From Effrenium voratum (Eukaryota; Sar; Dinophyceae; Suessiales; Symbiodiniaceae): a stretch of 64,000 nt of DNA. A model generated the notes under the pieces. The model saw only the letters and a program-made list of their open reading frames with translations, was not told where the DNA came from and made no database searches. The first letter of the stretch is position 1. Each line of letters starts with the position of its first letter. Made by a program: the position numbers and the translations under genes. Location: contig CAUJNA010000466.1 of assembly GCA_963377175.1 (NCBI GenBank), forward strand, positions 84,501-148,500, given 5' to 3'. Below are positions 57,201-63,897 of this stretch, in pieces.

Positions 57201-59423
57201 GTGAAATGGAAATCCCCACTAAACACTAAAAAGCTAAAAGGCTAAGGGGATGGAGCCACCAAGAAAGGAACAAGCCATGTTGGAGAACCTCCTTCTAAGC
57301 TCGCTTTTAAGCGGCCCAGCCTTAAACAAAAACGCCCGGCTGCGGCGTTTTTATGGCCTGTTTAAAGCCCGGGTGGCTCTCCCTCTGCGCGGCCGCCAGC
57401 TGCTCCTGGAGCCGTGGCTTTAGGTGGCCATTGCGCAAAAACGGATGGGGGGGTGTCCAAAAACCGCTTTGGGGCTGGACCCCGGGTTAATCTCATTAGG
57501 AGGGGGGTGAGGTTTTTTGGGGGGGAGGAGCAAAGGGCTTCAACCATAGGTGTCCTTTGAATTATAGATGGGTTTCCCTGGTAGATGAAACCACCAGGTC
57601 ATCCAGGAATCGAAACCCCTCTATTTTTCAAGCAAAACCAAAAAGGACACCTATGGTCATGACCTGGGTCAACCAAATGGTTGCATTTGTGGTTGACCAT
57701 CGATGGTTTTTGGCCAAACCGTTGGTCTCTAACCCTTGAAATAACTTCAAGTCTTGCCTCCTTCGGCCTCTGAAGGTGGTGGCTTGGGGCTTGAAACCAG
57801 ATTTCCCCCAAACCAGGTGCTACTGTGGATGGTTGCGAAATCCATTTCGCGCCATCTAAGAAAAAAATATGGAATGACGATTCCACTGTAAAAATACCCA
57901 CAAACCATGGTTTCAACCATGGCTTCCAAGTGGTGCGAACGGATTTGGTCCATCTACAGTATTGAGTGCTTAGGCCTTCATTGGAAATTCCCAGAACCCT
58001 TCCCCCTTTTGAGCCTGTATTGTTTAAGCTCCTGGGATTGCAGCCGGCTTTCCCGAGATGAAACATGGGCATGAAATCTGATTCGGACCCTTTGGTCCTT
58101 TGGTGGGCATCATTCACATGCTGTGCGTGTCCGCCAGGTTTGCTGAGTTGGCCATACAGGGGAACTCTTGCAGATTTACCCAGAGGCAAAATGGGAGGAA
58201 CCATCAGACCAAATGAGCAGAAATGGGTGACCATGAAAGTCTTACGTCTTGCCTGATAACTTACATCCAGACGCTGCAAGTCGGTTGCCGCCACTGGCTC
58301 TGGTGGTATGGATTGCCTGTTAAAAGGCAGGCACCATACTTTTGATATCTCGACAGTCCCTATTGTTCAAACAGCTCCTTTACCAATTTTGCAGCCTGGT
58401 TGTTTAAACCAAAAGTGGAAGGACATACGTTGTGGTCCTTGATGTCAACGGGAGGCGCAACCCCTTTCCCAAAAACGCCAAGAGTTGAAAGCAAAATGAA
58501 GTGTGTGATTTTTGCGGGTACGCTTTGTGTGTGTGTGTTGGTTTAAAGGGAAGGGGGGTCCAATTCCTAAAACCACACACCCATTTTGACCTGTCCTACC
58601 ATGAGCGAGATCCGCTTGGCACCAGTTGGCACGAGTTGGCAGAAAGGAAATTTCCCCGAGACCACCAACCCCCAAACCAACCACTAAACAAACCCTAAAC
58701 CAACCACCGAATCACCAACCACAACCCCAAACCAACAACTAAACCAGCCCTAAACCGATTTGGACGGCACGACGTCAACCGACACGAAATCGGACTCCAT
58801 CTGCCTGGACTTTGTGCAGCTGAAACTGGCTGCCGCTGAGCGCCAGGTGCCGCTCACGCTGCAGCGCCTCCACCTGCGGGCGACCCCCGAAATGGCGCGA
58901 GGTCCGCTCCATTTTTGGGGTCTTAACATAGGGACGGCCCAAAAAACGGCAGATTTGTTTGTTGTTGTTTTTTTGGGTGTCAAAACGTCTTGACATGCGA
59001 GATGCGTGCCCTCAACAAAAAGACACACCGATTTGGGGCTCGGAACATGGGAGAACGAGCGTCCTCATGTGTCCTCACAGAACCAGGGATCCTGGGCAAA
59101 TCATGTTAAATTACGGTCAAAGAAATGTTGAAGAAGACATGTGGCAGTGGCGATGATGATGATGTTGATGATGATGATGATGATGATCATGATGATGATC
59201 ATGATGATCATGATGATGATAATGATGATGGTCATGATGGTCATGATGACCATATTTTGAATCATGAAAATCAAACTAATCAATTAAATCAGCAAGGGAA
59301 CATGCTTCCGACCCAAGAGAATCCTCGAATCCTCGCTCGCCGCTGGCATCTACTGCTGAAAGGCGCCTGCTCCTCCAGCTGCAAGGTCCGCTTCATCTTC
59401 CCCGAGATCGTGGAAGTCAGCTC
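24178..59423 (-). CDS. coiled-coil plus leucine-rich-repeat protein, very long spliced gene (possibly 2-3 genes)
   Basis: Locus entry for about 28 exon islands, all minus strand, listed separately. Seen: a helical, Q/E/R-rich N-terminal region; a proline/glycine linker; a middle region with no domain I can name; then plant-type leucine-rich repeats, best in 28052-28153 (LQLNQISGPLPKALAEL, LTALRVHRNNFSGE) and 27727-27783. LRR domains bind proteins; there is no kinase, transmembrane or nucleotide-binding motif in the pieces I see, so no role is assigned. Most exons are multiples of three and begin in phase 0, with AG acceptors and GC donors. One pair (44042-44103 then 43231-43261) changes phase and compensates. 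Whether this is one transcript is inference. The N-terminus and stop codon are not found, and some exons are surely missed (weak islands at about 31.1-31.2, 36.05-36.1 and 48.98-49.08 kb). Confidence 0.5.
24235..26268. other. intron region, about 2 kb
   Basis: It holds degenerate AACCAGTCAAATCCCTC repeats (about 25075-25315), a family E element (25637-25764) and no other coding signal. Confidence 0.5.
25637..25764. mobile_element. MITE-like element, family E (CTAGGTCC...GGACCTAG)
   Basis: 128 bp starting CTAGGTCCTCCAGCAGAGAG and ending GGGCACCCAGCTGGGGGACC then TAG. Copies lie at 53730-53850 and 54654-54743. Confidence 0.8.
26269..26341 (-). CDS. long gene: possible exon after the LRR part
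   Basis: ALFCRLGAGSYLFGSQRVLL after the acceptor CAGCCAG. GC-rich and open, but no donor is clearly right and no repeat match is visible. Confidence 0.3.
27351..27471. mobile_element. MITE-like element, family B, intact copy with target duplication
   Basis: The termini GCCATGGGTCAAAA and TTTTGACCCACGGC are inverted repeats, flanked on both sides by CACCTG (27345-27350 and 27472-27477), a probable 6-bp target-site duplication. 121 bp, no coding capacity. Confidence 0.88.
27727..27783 (-). CDS. long gene: LRR exon
   Basis: 19 codons: VPPAIFGAPNLQYTNFEGN, continuing SGE-VPPAIF in LRR register. The acceptor is AGCGGAG and the donor GCCCGG. The open frame continues ARLGGCIP, also LRR-like, so the exon may be longer. 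Confidence 0.72.
28052..28153 (-). CDS. long gene: LRR exon, best repeat
   Basis: 34 codons with DLQLNQISGPLPKALAELQN and LTALRVHRNNFSGE, the plant/receptor-like LRR consensus (L..L.L..N..SG.LP..L). The acceptor is CGATGAG and the donor GCGTCG. A TTGCAG eight bases in would remove DLQ and break the repeat. Confidence 0.85.
28537..28636. mobile_element. MITE-like element, family C
   Basis: AGGTGGCCTTTT at the left and AAAAGGACGCCT at the right, with GGCCCTGGTAAATGG inside. Confidence 0.75.
28968..29184. mobile_element. MITE-like element, family B, expanded
   Basis: Starts GTGGGTCAAAACCCAAATCG and ends GGTTTTGACCGCCACGGG. The interior is lengthened by repeats of AAAATGGCATCAACCA and AAAATGGGTGG. 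It abuts the exon at 29220. Confidence 0.7.
29220..29330 (-). CDS. long gene: LRR exon with PWWSW
   Basis: 37 codons with APWWSWRRLERFWVDANFF, HGAFPEDL and WPAMRSL. The acceptor is CGGCAG and the donor GCGCCG. The join continues as RSL-DLQLNQISG, a perfect LRR. Confidence 0.78.
30038..30154 (-). CDS. long gene: exon with PWESW
   Basis: 39 codons with SEAEDAWAWQCPWESWLVRL and DHPQDRLPG. The acceptor is GCGCAG and the donor GCCTCG. The end lies in a CCGGACGT tandem. It resembles the next exon (PWWSWRRLERF), suggesting exon duplication. Shorter GC donors exist inside. Confidence 0.55.
30155..32061. other. intron region, about 1.9 kb
   Basis: It contains a poly-G run (about 30227-30236), a family D fragment (30498-30620) and the 44-bp array. 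A weak coding island (ALKILDFVWRGI) near 31.1-31.2 kb may be a missed exon. Confidence 0.5.
30893..31046. repeat. 44-bp tandem repeat, about 3.5 copies
   Basis: The unit contains CACCCAGTTTTTCACAACCA and GAAGGTTCAGATTAAATGCA. The copies are practically identical, so the array is young. Confidence 0.93.
32062..32157 (-). CDS. long gene: LRR exon
   Basis: 32 codons with DVRGLQFRDDAALPPAL and ASLGNTLVSFIAYSQ. The acceptor is CCTCAG and the donor GCGTGG, the same donor as the exon before it. A GTGAGT inside (after ACGCTG) looks like a good GT donor but would cut the repeat short. Confidence 0.72.
32532..32633 (-). CDS. long gene: LRR exon
   Basis: 34 codons with SLKKLRRLKLDGYISHLPSC and LGQLPLLELD, a good LRR match. 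The acceptor is CTCTGAG and the donor GCGTGG. Confidence 0.75.
33195..33317 (-). CDS. long gene: LRR exon
   Basis: 41 codons with VGALKHPEFWPRAFPG, VRVLQLMIPSSTPLADV and ATLLR. The acceptor is CCTCAG and the donor GCGTAA. Confidence 0.68.
33751..33789. repeat. TA/GATA microsatellite
   Basis: An alternating TA tract with GATA interruptions in an intron. Confidence 0.8.
33915..34043 (-). CDS. long gene: LRR exon
   Basis: 43 codons: an alanine/glycine lead, then ELRALELRASRFRWPREL and LRCLALEG, leucines spaced as in leucine-rich repeats. The acceptor is CCCGAG and the donor GCCGGG. Confidence 0.72.
34613..34747 (-). CDS. long gene: exon, cysteine-rich
   Basis: 45 codons with AGLFGALWAMLGPKSLPRAL, RRCDVAAPCACHFAACG and STGEAAE. 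The acceptor is CGCCAG and the donor GCGCGG. Confidence 0.65.
35014..35139 (-). CDS. long gene: exon before the LRR part
   Basis: 42 codons with RYGLQKEEIMSTYGG, KELYPAVAGTYWLDKLDF and EGLPLPQHE. The acceptor is TTGCAG and the donor GCTCGA. Strong coding character; the WLDKLDFEGLPLP stretch is LRR-like. Confidence 0.72.
35454..35573 (-). CDS. long gene: exon
   Basis: 40 codons with EMLGSWRDFMDYSPERDD and FEEGERKSRGKFTWRKRL. The acceptor is GATGCAG and the donor GCCGCC. The frame stays open through VVRCRVMEGK, so the end may be about 30 bases further left. Confidence 0.65.
36796..36834 (-). CDS. long gene: exon
   Basis: 13 codons: RLQGIRPSLPHDF. The acceptor is TTCCGAG and the donor GCGCAA. 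The open frame runs on through GGYSELMQETGG, so a later donor is possible. Confidence 0.5.
36869..36985. mobile_element. MITE-like element, family D
   Basis: The left end ATTTGGCTGTGGGTCA is inverted as TGACTCATAGCCATTTG at the right. The interior has CAAAATGGGTTGCCCTGG and CATGCGGTCC. Confidence 0.8.
37242..37306. mobile_element. short palindromic element (AAAGTAGATGGCAC)
   Basis: The ends AAAGTAGATGGCAC and GTGCCATCTACTT are near-perfect inverted repeats around about 40 bp that include TACGTAAGC. Confidence 0.7.
37694..37755 (-). CDS. long gene: exon, 3' end uncertain
   Basis: VKVALRAGGRAKQRLDDEFS after the acceptor GCGCGAG. Candidate ends are a GT donor at 37694 or GC donors at 37726 and 37738 that keep phase 0. 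Confidence 0.45.
37756..40422. other. intron region, about 2.7 kb
   Basis: It holds GT microsatellites (about 39319-39342) and a poly-G run (about 39380), and no convincing exon. Confidence 0.5.
40423..40515 (-). CDS. long gene: exon
   Basis: 31 codons with FVPRDARWGDGQAEVAEFVN and QPLYSACK. The acceptor is CTCTGCAG and the donor GCGGCG. Clean coding character; no domain recognised. Confidence 0.65.
40848..41263. repeat. tandem array of a ~58-bp unit
   Basis: The unit contains GGTTCTTACCATCTGTGGGC and GCATTGAGGAGCGGGTGC. About 6-7 copies of varying length, inside an intron. Confidence 0.9.
42101..42136 (-). CDS. long gene: 36-base exon
   Basis: SLRFVAWRYVTR after the acceptor GAGCAG, with donor GCCGAA. 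Confidence 0.45.
42982..43093. mobile_element. MITE-like element, family F (CCTTACATTATACACC)
   Basis: It shares almost its whole length with 48559-48666: CCTTACATTATACACCTGAA, GGTGTCCTTTTATTTTGG, CATGTTTCAAATGG and a TAAGGAGCCC end that inverts the start. Confidence 0.85.
43231..43261 (-). CDS. long gene: 31-base exon
   Basis: One base plus PHPGDPLDQQ. It restores the frame left by the previous exon, which supports both calls. The acceptor is CGCCAG and the donor GCGAGG. Confidence 0.5.
43848..43878. repeat. GAAGAA purine tract
   Basis: A short AAGAAGAAG low-complexity tract in an intron. Confidence 0.7.
44042..44103 (-). CDS. long gene: exon ending in phase 2
   Basis: PGNSLQGFPAISSVLLSESY plus AG. 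The arginine codon is completed by the next exon. The acceptor is GTCCAG and the donor GCGCCA. Confidence 0.5.
45094..45159 (-). CDS. long gene: exon
   Basis: 22 codons with GTQSAGLRSGARLSSYL. The acceptor is CGGCAG and the donor GCTGCA. Confidence 0.45.
47058..47140. repeat. TACATA/TA microsatellite
   Basis: Contains CACATCTACATATACATATA twice in tandem, then a TA run. Confidence 0.85.
47245..47283 (-). CDS. long gene: linker exon
   Basis: 13 codons: RTPQPITGAPGAK. The acceptor is GGGCGAG and the donor GCCGCG. The frame stays open beyond the donor for about 30 residues. Confidence 0.45.
47324..47490. mobile_element. dispersed repeat, family G copy 1
   Basis: Shares GAATTTTAGTAAGGGAC, 'AATCGAAACCCGCTGTTAGA' and a TATTTTATGG/CTTCACCT tail with 55738-55905. 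Type unknown; no coding. Confidence 0.7.
48106..48147 (-). CDS. long gene: linker exon
   Basis: 14 codons: AATPPKSPRGGEVE, with proline- and glycine-rich disorder. The acceptor is GTTGCAG and the donor GCGAGC. Confidence 0.45.
48559..48666. mobile_element. MITE-like element, family F
   Basis: Second copy of the 42982 element. Ends GGGACCCTTACA and TAAGGAGCCC. Confidence 0.85.
50967..51083. mobile_element. MITE-like element, family B
   Basis: GGCCATGGGTCAAAATCC at the left and GGTTTTGACAACCACAACC at the right, with the shared core CCCCACTAAAATCC. Confidence 0.75.
51110..51250. repeat. AAAAAGCTAAAAGGCT-rich element, family I
   Basis: Starts TCAGATCCCCCGCTAAAAGT and then repeats AAAAGCTA about seven times. 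Relatives at 52905-52998 and 57170-57285 share 'TGACTTTTAGTGGGTGAAA'-like and GGATGG..GAGCCACCAAG text. Confidence 0.75.
51334..51363 (-). CDS. long gene: 30-base exon
   Basis: DQLLRDMTEQ after the acceptor CCGCGAG, with donor GCGAGT. Helical, continuing the coiled-coil pattern. Confidence 0.5.
52030..52085. repeat. GAAGAA purine tract
   Basis: AAGAAGAAGAAAG low complexity in an intron. Confidence 0.75.
52722..52805 (-). CDS. long gene: coiled-coil exon
   Basis: 28 codons with VEELRGKLAKAEEAMRQLRQ, a clear heptad pattern. The acceptor TTTTTCAG is one of the few with a good pyrimidine tract. An inner GC donor after AEE (at 52767) is possible. Confidence 0.65.
52905..52998. repeat. family I element
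   Basis: CCCTCAGATTTGCCGCTAAA, then CTAAAAGGCTAAAAGGCTAA and GATGGCTGGGAGCCACCAAG, the last shared with 51253-51280. Confidence 0.7.
53649..53702 (-). CDS. long gene: coiled-coil exon
   Basis: 18 codons: AACTEHETCAQEMQQRAR. The acceptor is GGCGCAG and the donor GCACCC. Confidence 0.6.
53730..53850. mobile_element. MITE-like element, family E
   Basis: Starts TTAGGGCCTCCAGTGGAGAG and ends CTACTGGGGGACCTAG. Confidence 0.75.
54654..54743. mobile_element. MITE-like element, family E, shorter
   Basis: Starts GAGGTCCTCCAGTAGAGAGG and ends AAGGGCACTGGGAAACCTAG. Confidence 0.7.
54763..54880. mobile_element. MITE-like element, family D
   Basis: AATGGCTGTGGCTCGTACC, then CAAAATGGGTTGCCTTGG, 'ATGGACCAAAACCTGCGG' and a TTTTGAGCTACTCCCAG end. 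Confidence 0.75.
55738..55905. mobile_element. dispersed repeat, family G copy 2
   Basis: GAATTTTAATAAGGGACTC, AATCGAAACCCGCTGTTAGA and a CTATTTATGG tail; the partner of 47324-47490. Confidence 0.7.
56115..56156 (-). CDS. long gene: coiled-coil exon
   Basis: 14 codons: LRGRAAQQLAADLK. The acceptor is CGCACAG and the donor GCGCCG. Confidence 0.55.
57170..57285. repeat. family I element
   Basis: TTTGACTTTTAGTGGGTGAA, then AACACTAAAAAGCTAAAAGG and GGATGGAGCCACCAAG. Confidence 0.7.
57369..57405 (-). CDS. long gene: possible coiled-coil exon, end uncertain
   Basis: EQLAAAQRESHP after the acceptor GCTCCAG. The GC donor that keeps phase 0 would end it after EQLAA at 57391; the one used here leaves phase 1. 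Confidence 0.4.
57548..57652. mobile_element. MITE-like element, family C
   Basis: 105 bp with inverted ends AGGTGTCCTTT and AAAAGGACACCT. Interior CCTGGTAGATGAAACCACCA. Confidence 0.85.
57821..57961. mobile_element. MITE-like element, family A, diverged interior
   Basis: TACTGTGGATGGTTGCGAAA at the left and GGTGCGAACGGATTTGGTCC then ATCTACAGTA at the right. 141 bp. Confidence 0.78.
58805..58873 (-). CDS. long gene: coiled-coil exon
   Basis: 23 codons with VEALQRERHLALSGSQFQL. The acceptor is CCGCAG and the donor GCAGAT. The plus strand also reads open here, but only the minus frame has both splice sites. Confidence 0.55.
59149..59245. repeat. GAT trinucleotide repeat
   Basis: GATGATGATGTTGATGATG continuing with CATGATGATGATC variants. 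The aspartate-rich frame is a by-product. Confidence 0.9.
59367..59423 (-). CDS. long gene: helical exon
   Basis: 19 codons with KMKRTLQLEEQ. The acceptor is CCCCAG and the donor GCGCCT. Confidence 0.5.
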
Positions 59424-59579
59424 CTGGGGAAATTGCGAAAGAAAGGAACAAAAGCCGGCCAAACCAAACTTTATGGTAGCCGATATGCATATATATATAT
59501 ATATATATATGTATCATGCATACATTATGTGTATATATATATATGTATGCTTTATTTTTGGGAAACCAGCGCCATGCAA

Positions 59580-61230
59580 GAAATACAAAGGATGCAAGGA
59601 ACGCGAGGGATGCGAGGGATACGAGGGATGCAAGGGATGCAAGGGATGCAAGGGATGCAAGGGATGCAAGGGATGCAAGGGATGCAAGGGATGCAAGGGA
59701 CGCAAGGGATGCCAAAAAATGCGAGAGACACTGGCCTGCCCAGAGAGGTTGCACATGAAACTTACAATGAATTGCATCCCTTCCGCAAATCACAAATACC
59801 TCACCCAGTATGATGAACATTTTGAACTCGTTAGGACAAAAACAGCCATCAACGCACGACATGCAAGGGATGCAATAGATGCAAAGCACAAGGGGGACGC
59901 AAGATGCAAGGGATGCAAGGGATGCAAGGGATGCAAGGGATGCAAGGGATGCAAGGGATGCCAAAAAATGCGAGAGACACTGGCCTGCCCAGAGAGGTTG
60001 CACATGAAACTTACAATGAATTGCATCCCTTCCGCAAATCACAAATACCTCACCCAGTATGATGAACATTTTGAACTCGTTAGGACAAAAACAGCCATCA
60101 ACGCACGACATGCAAGGGATGCAATAGATGCAAAGCACAAGGGGGACGCAAGATGCAAGGGATGCAAGGGATGCAAGTGATGCAAGGGATGCAAGGGATG
60201 CAAGGGATGCAAGGGATGCAAGGGATGCAAGGGATGCAAGGGAAGCAAGGGATGCCAAAAAATGCGAGAGACACTGGCCTGCCCAGAGAGGTTGCACATG
60301 AAACTTACAATGAATTGCATCCCTTCCGCAAATCACAAATACCTCACCCAGTATGATGAGCATTTTGAAATCGTTAGGACAAAAACAGCCATCAACGCAC
60401 GACATGCAAGGGATGCAATAGATGCAAAGCACAAGGGGGACGCAAGGGATGCAAGGGATGCAAGGGATGCAAGGGATGCAAGGGATGCAAGGGATGCAAG
60501 GGATGCAAGGGATGCAAGGGATGCAAGGGACGCAAGGGATGCCAAAAAATGCGAGAGACACTGGCCTGCCCAGAGAGGTTGCACATGAAACTTACAATGA
60601 ATTGCATCCCTCCCCCTACTCACAAATACCTCACCCAGTATGATGCATACTTTAATAGTGAATGTGGAATGCTGCTAATGCAGAAAACGCGCGGAATGCA
60701 AGATGCATGGGGTCTCAGGAATGCAGGCGCCATGCACGTTATGCAAGGGTTGCAATTGCAAGGGCGCGAGGGATGCAAGGGATGCAAGGGATGCAAGGGA
60801 TGCAAGGGATGCAAGGGACGCAAGGGATGCCAAAAAATGCGAGAGACACTGGCCTGCCCAGAGAGGTTGCACATGAAACTTACAATGAATTGCATCCCTC
60901 CCCCTACTCACAAATACCTCAACCAGTATGATGCATACTTTAATAGTGAATGTGGAATGCTGCTAATGCAGAAAACGCGCGGAATGCAAGATGCATGGGG
61001 TCTCAGGAATGCAGGCGCCATGCACGTTATGCAAGGGTTGCAATTGCAAGGACGCGAGGGATGCGAGGGACGCGAGGCATGCAAGGGATGCAATTGCAAG
61101 GCACAATGCGATGCATGCCAGAACGCCAGAAATGCAGGCATGGAAGGATTGCAGAAAAGGGACAGGAAGGGATGTGAGGGATGCAAGGGATGCAAGGGAT
61201 GCAAGGATGTAGGAGCGAAGGTATGCAGGG
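59580..61230. repeat. ATGCAAGGG 9-mer satellite with higher-order unit, block 1
   Basis: Runs of GGGATGCAA (5 to 12 copies) alternate with a fixed ~190-base segment that begins GCCAAAAAATGCGAGAGACA and includes CACAAATACCTCACCCAGTA. The segment occurs five times (starting about 59709, 59959, 60251, 60540, 60829). The last two share a different tail (GATGCATACTTTAATAGTGA, AATGCTGCTAATGCAGAAAA). Period about 250-290 bp. Confidence 0.93.
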
Positions 61231-61845
61231 GCTGCCGGAGATGCAGGAATGCAGAACGAGGGGATGTAAATGCGGTGGACTCAACGCTGGCAGGGGATTC
61301 AGGGAATGCCCAGCACAGGATGAAAGGTAATACACCTGCTCACCCAAAGTCTCTACAAAAGAGCTGTGCGATCTGCAAACGCTTTTTAAAGATTCACCAA
61401 TCTACAAGGCGTCCCCATCAACGAACCTTCATCTCTTGAGGTCGCACAAGCTCAGGTAGTCCCAAAAGGGTCACCTTATCTCCTTTCGAACCCCGCCCAT
61501 AAGGCAGAATCTTGCAAACTGCCGAACAGACCTGGGCACAGGCATGGACCTAAGGCAACCAACACACAAAACTCGACCCTGGTGGCATGTGCGTTGCTCT
61601 TGAGGATACCAATTTCCAGGGCTCAGCTGGAAGCGCACCCATGCGCGTCTGTTTTGACGGCATGCTGTATGGTTTTGAAGGGAAACCAAAATACACGAGC
61701 CAGGTTTGGTGTCTCTTGTTCAAACTTGTACGTCCCTTGCATCCCGTGCATTGCCTGCATTTCTGGCACTGCATCTGCACTGTATTCCGGAATCACATCC
61801 GCTGTACACCCCCCTGCAGTCAATACATCTCCTCACACCAATATG
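61231..61845. other. unique spacer between satellite blocks
   Basis: About 600 bases with ordinary intron-like composition. No coding or element recognised. Confidence 0.5.
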
Positions 61846-63350
61846 TATCATACTGGGTGAGGTATTTGTGATTGGGGGTACATCTGCATCCCTTGCCTCC
61901 CTTGCCTCCCTTGCCTCCCCTCCCTCACATCCCCTGCATCCCTTACATCCCTTGCATCCCTTGCCTCCCTTTGCTTCCCTTCATCCAAGGGATGCATCCC
62001 GTGCATCCCTTGCATCCCTTGCCTCCCGTTCCTTCCCTTCATCCCTTGCATCCCTTGCATCCCTTGCATCCCTTGCATCCCCTGCATCCCCTGCATCCCC
62101 TGCATCCCCTGCATCCCCTGCATCCCCTGCATCCCCTGCATCCCCTGCATCCCCTGCATCCCCTGCATCCCCTGCATCCCTTGCATCCCCTGCATCCCCT
62201 GCATCCCCTGCATCCCCTGCATCCCCTGCATCCCCTGCATGCATCCCTTGCCTCCCTTGCCTCCCCTCCCTTGCCTCCCTTGCCTCCCTTGCCTCCCTTG
62301 CCTCCCTTGCCTCCCTTGCCTCCCTTGCCTCCCTTGCCTCCCTTGCCTCCCTTGCCTCCCTTGCCTCCCTTGCCTCCCTTGCCTCCCTTGCCTCCTTGCC
62401 TCCCTTGCCTCCCTTGCCTCCCTTGCCTCCCTTGCCTCCCTTGCCTCCCTTGCCTCCCTTGCCTCCCTTGCATCCCTTGCATCCCTTGCATCCCTTGCAT
62501 CCCTTGCATCCCTTGCATCCCTTGCATCCCTCGCATCCCTTGCATCCCTTGCATTCTTTGCATTCTTTGCATCCCTTGCATCCCTTGCATCCCTTGCATC
62601 CCTTGCATCCCTTGCATCCCTTGCATCCCCTGCATCCCTTGCATCCCTTGCATCCCTTGCATCCCTTGCATCCCTTGCATCCCTTGCCTCCCTTGCCTCC
62701 CTTGCCTCCTGCCTCCCTTGCCTCCCTTGCCTCCGTCACATCCCTTACATCCCTTGCATCCCTTGCCTGCCTTCCCTTACATGCCTTGCATCTCTTGCAT
62801 CTCTTGCATCCCTTGCATCCCCCTTGCAGCCCTTGCAGCCCTTGCAGCCCTTGCATCCCGTGCATCTCCTGCATCCCCTGCATCCCTTGCATTCCTTGCC
62901 TCCCTCATCCCTCACATCCCTTGCATCCCTTGCATCCCTTGCATCCCTTGCATCCCTTGCATCCCTTGCATCCCTTGTATCCCTTGCTCTCCCTTGCCTT
63001 TCCTTGCATCCCTTGCATCCCTTGCATCGCTTGCATCGCTTGCATCCCGTGCATCTCTTGCATCCCTTGCATTCCTTGCCTCCCTCACATCGCATCCCTC
63101 ACATCCCTCACATCCCTCACATCCCTCACATCCCTTGCATCCCTTGCATCCCTTGCATCCCTTGCATCCCTTGCCTCCCTTGCATCCCTTGCCTCCCTTG
63201 CCTTGCATCCCTTGCATCCCTTGCATCCCTTGCATCCCTTGCATCCCTTGCATCCCTTGCATCCCTTGCATCCCTTGCATCCCTTGCATCCCTTGCATCC
63301 CTTGCATCCCTTGCATCTCTTGCATCCCTTGCATCCCGAGCATCGTCAAG
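61846..63350. repeat. 9-mer satellite, block 2, reverse orientation (GCATCCCTT)
   Basis: Runs of CCCTTGCAT, CCCCTGCAT and CCCTTGCCT in homogeneous patches: a CCCCTGCAT patch about 62085-62240, a CCCTTGCCT patch about 62240-62468, then mixed. Begins with an inverted copy (CATACTGGGTGAGGTATTTG) of the fixed segment of block 1. Confidence 0.93.
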
Positions 63351-63897
63351 AGTGGATGCAAGGGGTGGACGGGATACAAGGGATGCAAGGGATGCAAGGG
63401 ATGCAAGGGATGCAAGGGATGCAAGGGATGCAAGGGATGCAAGGGATGCAAGGGATGCAAGGGATGCAAGGGATGCAAGGGATGCAAGGGATGCAAGGGA
63501 TGCAAGGGATGCATGCAAGGGATGCAAGGGATGCAAGGGATGCAAGGGATGCAAGGGATGCAAGGGATGCAAGGGATGCAAGGGATGCAAGGGATGCAAG
63601 GGATGCAAGGGATGCAAGGGATGCAAGGGATGCAAGGGATGCAAGGGATGCAAGGGATGCAAGGGATGCAAGGGATGCAAGGGATGCAAGGGATGCAAGG
63701 GATGCAAGGGATGCAAGGGATGCAAGGGATGCAAGGGATGCAAGGGATGCAAGGGATGCAAGGGATGCAAGGGATGCAAGGGATGGGGATGCAAGGGATG
63801 CAAGGGATGCAAGGGATGCAAGGGATGCAAGGGATGCAAGGGATGCAAGGGATGCAAGGGATGCAAGGGATGCAAGGGATGCAAGGGATGCAAGGGA
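63351..63897. repeat. 9-mer satellite, block 3, forward orientation
   Basis: After a turning point (about 63341-63380) the array flips back to GGGATGCAA and runs almost perfectly for about 57 copies, with a length slip at about 63511 and another at about 63784. Confidence 0.95.

Noticed and set aside
59125..60561. Open frames of 351 and 403 residues, cysteine/lysine/glycine-rich or proline-rich
   Set aside because: They are translations of the 9-mer satellite, open in several frames and on both strands at once.
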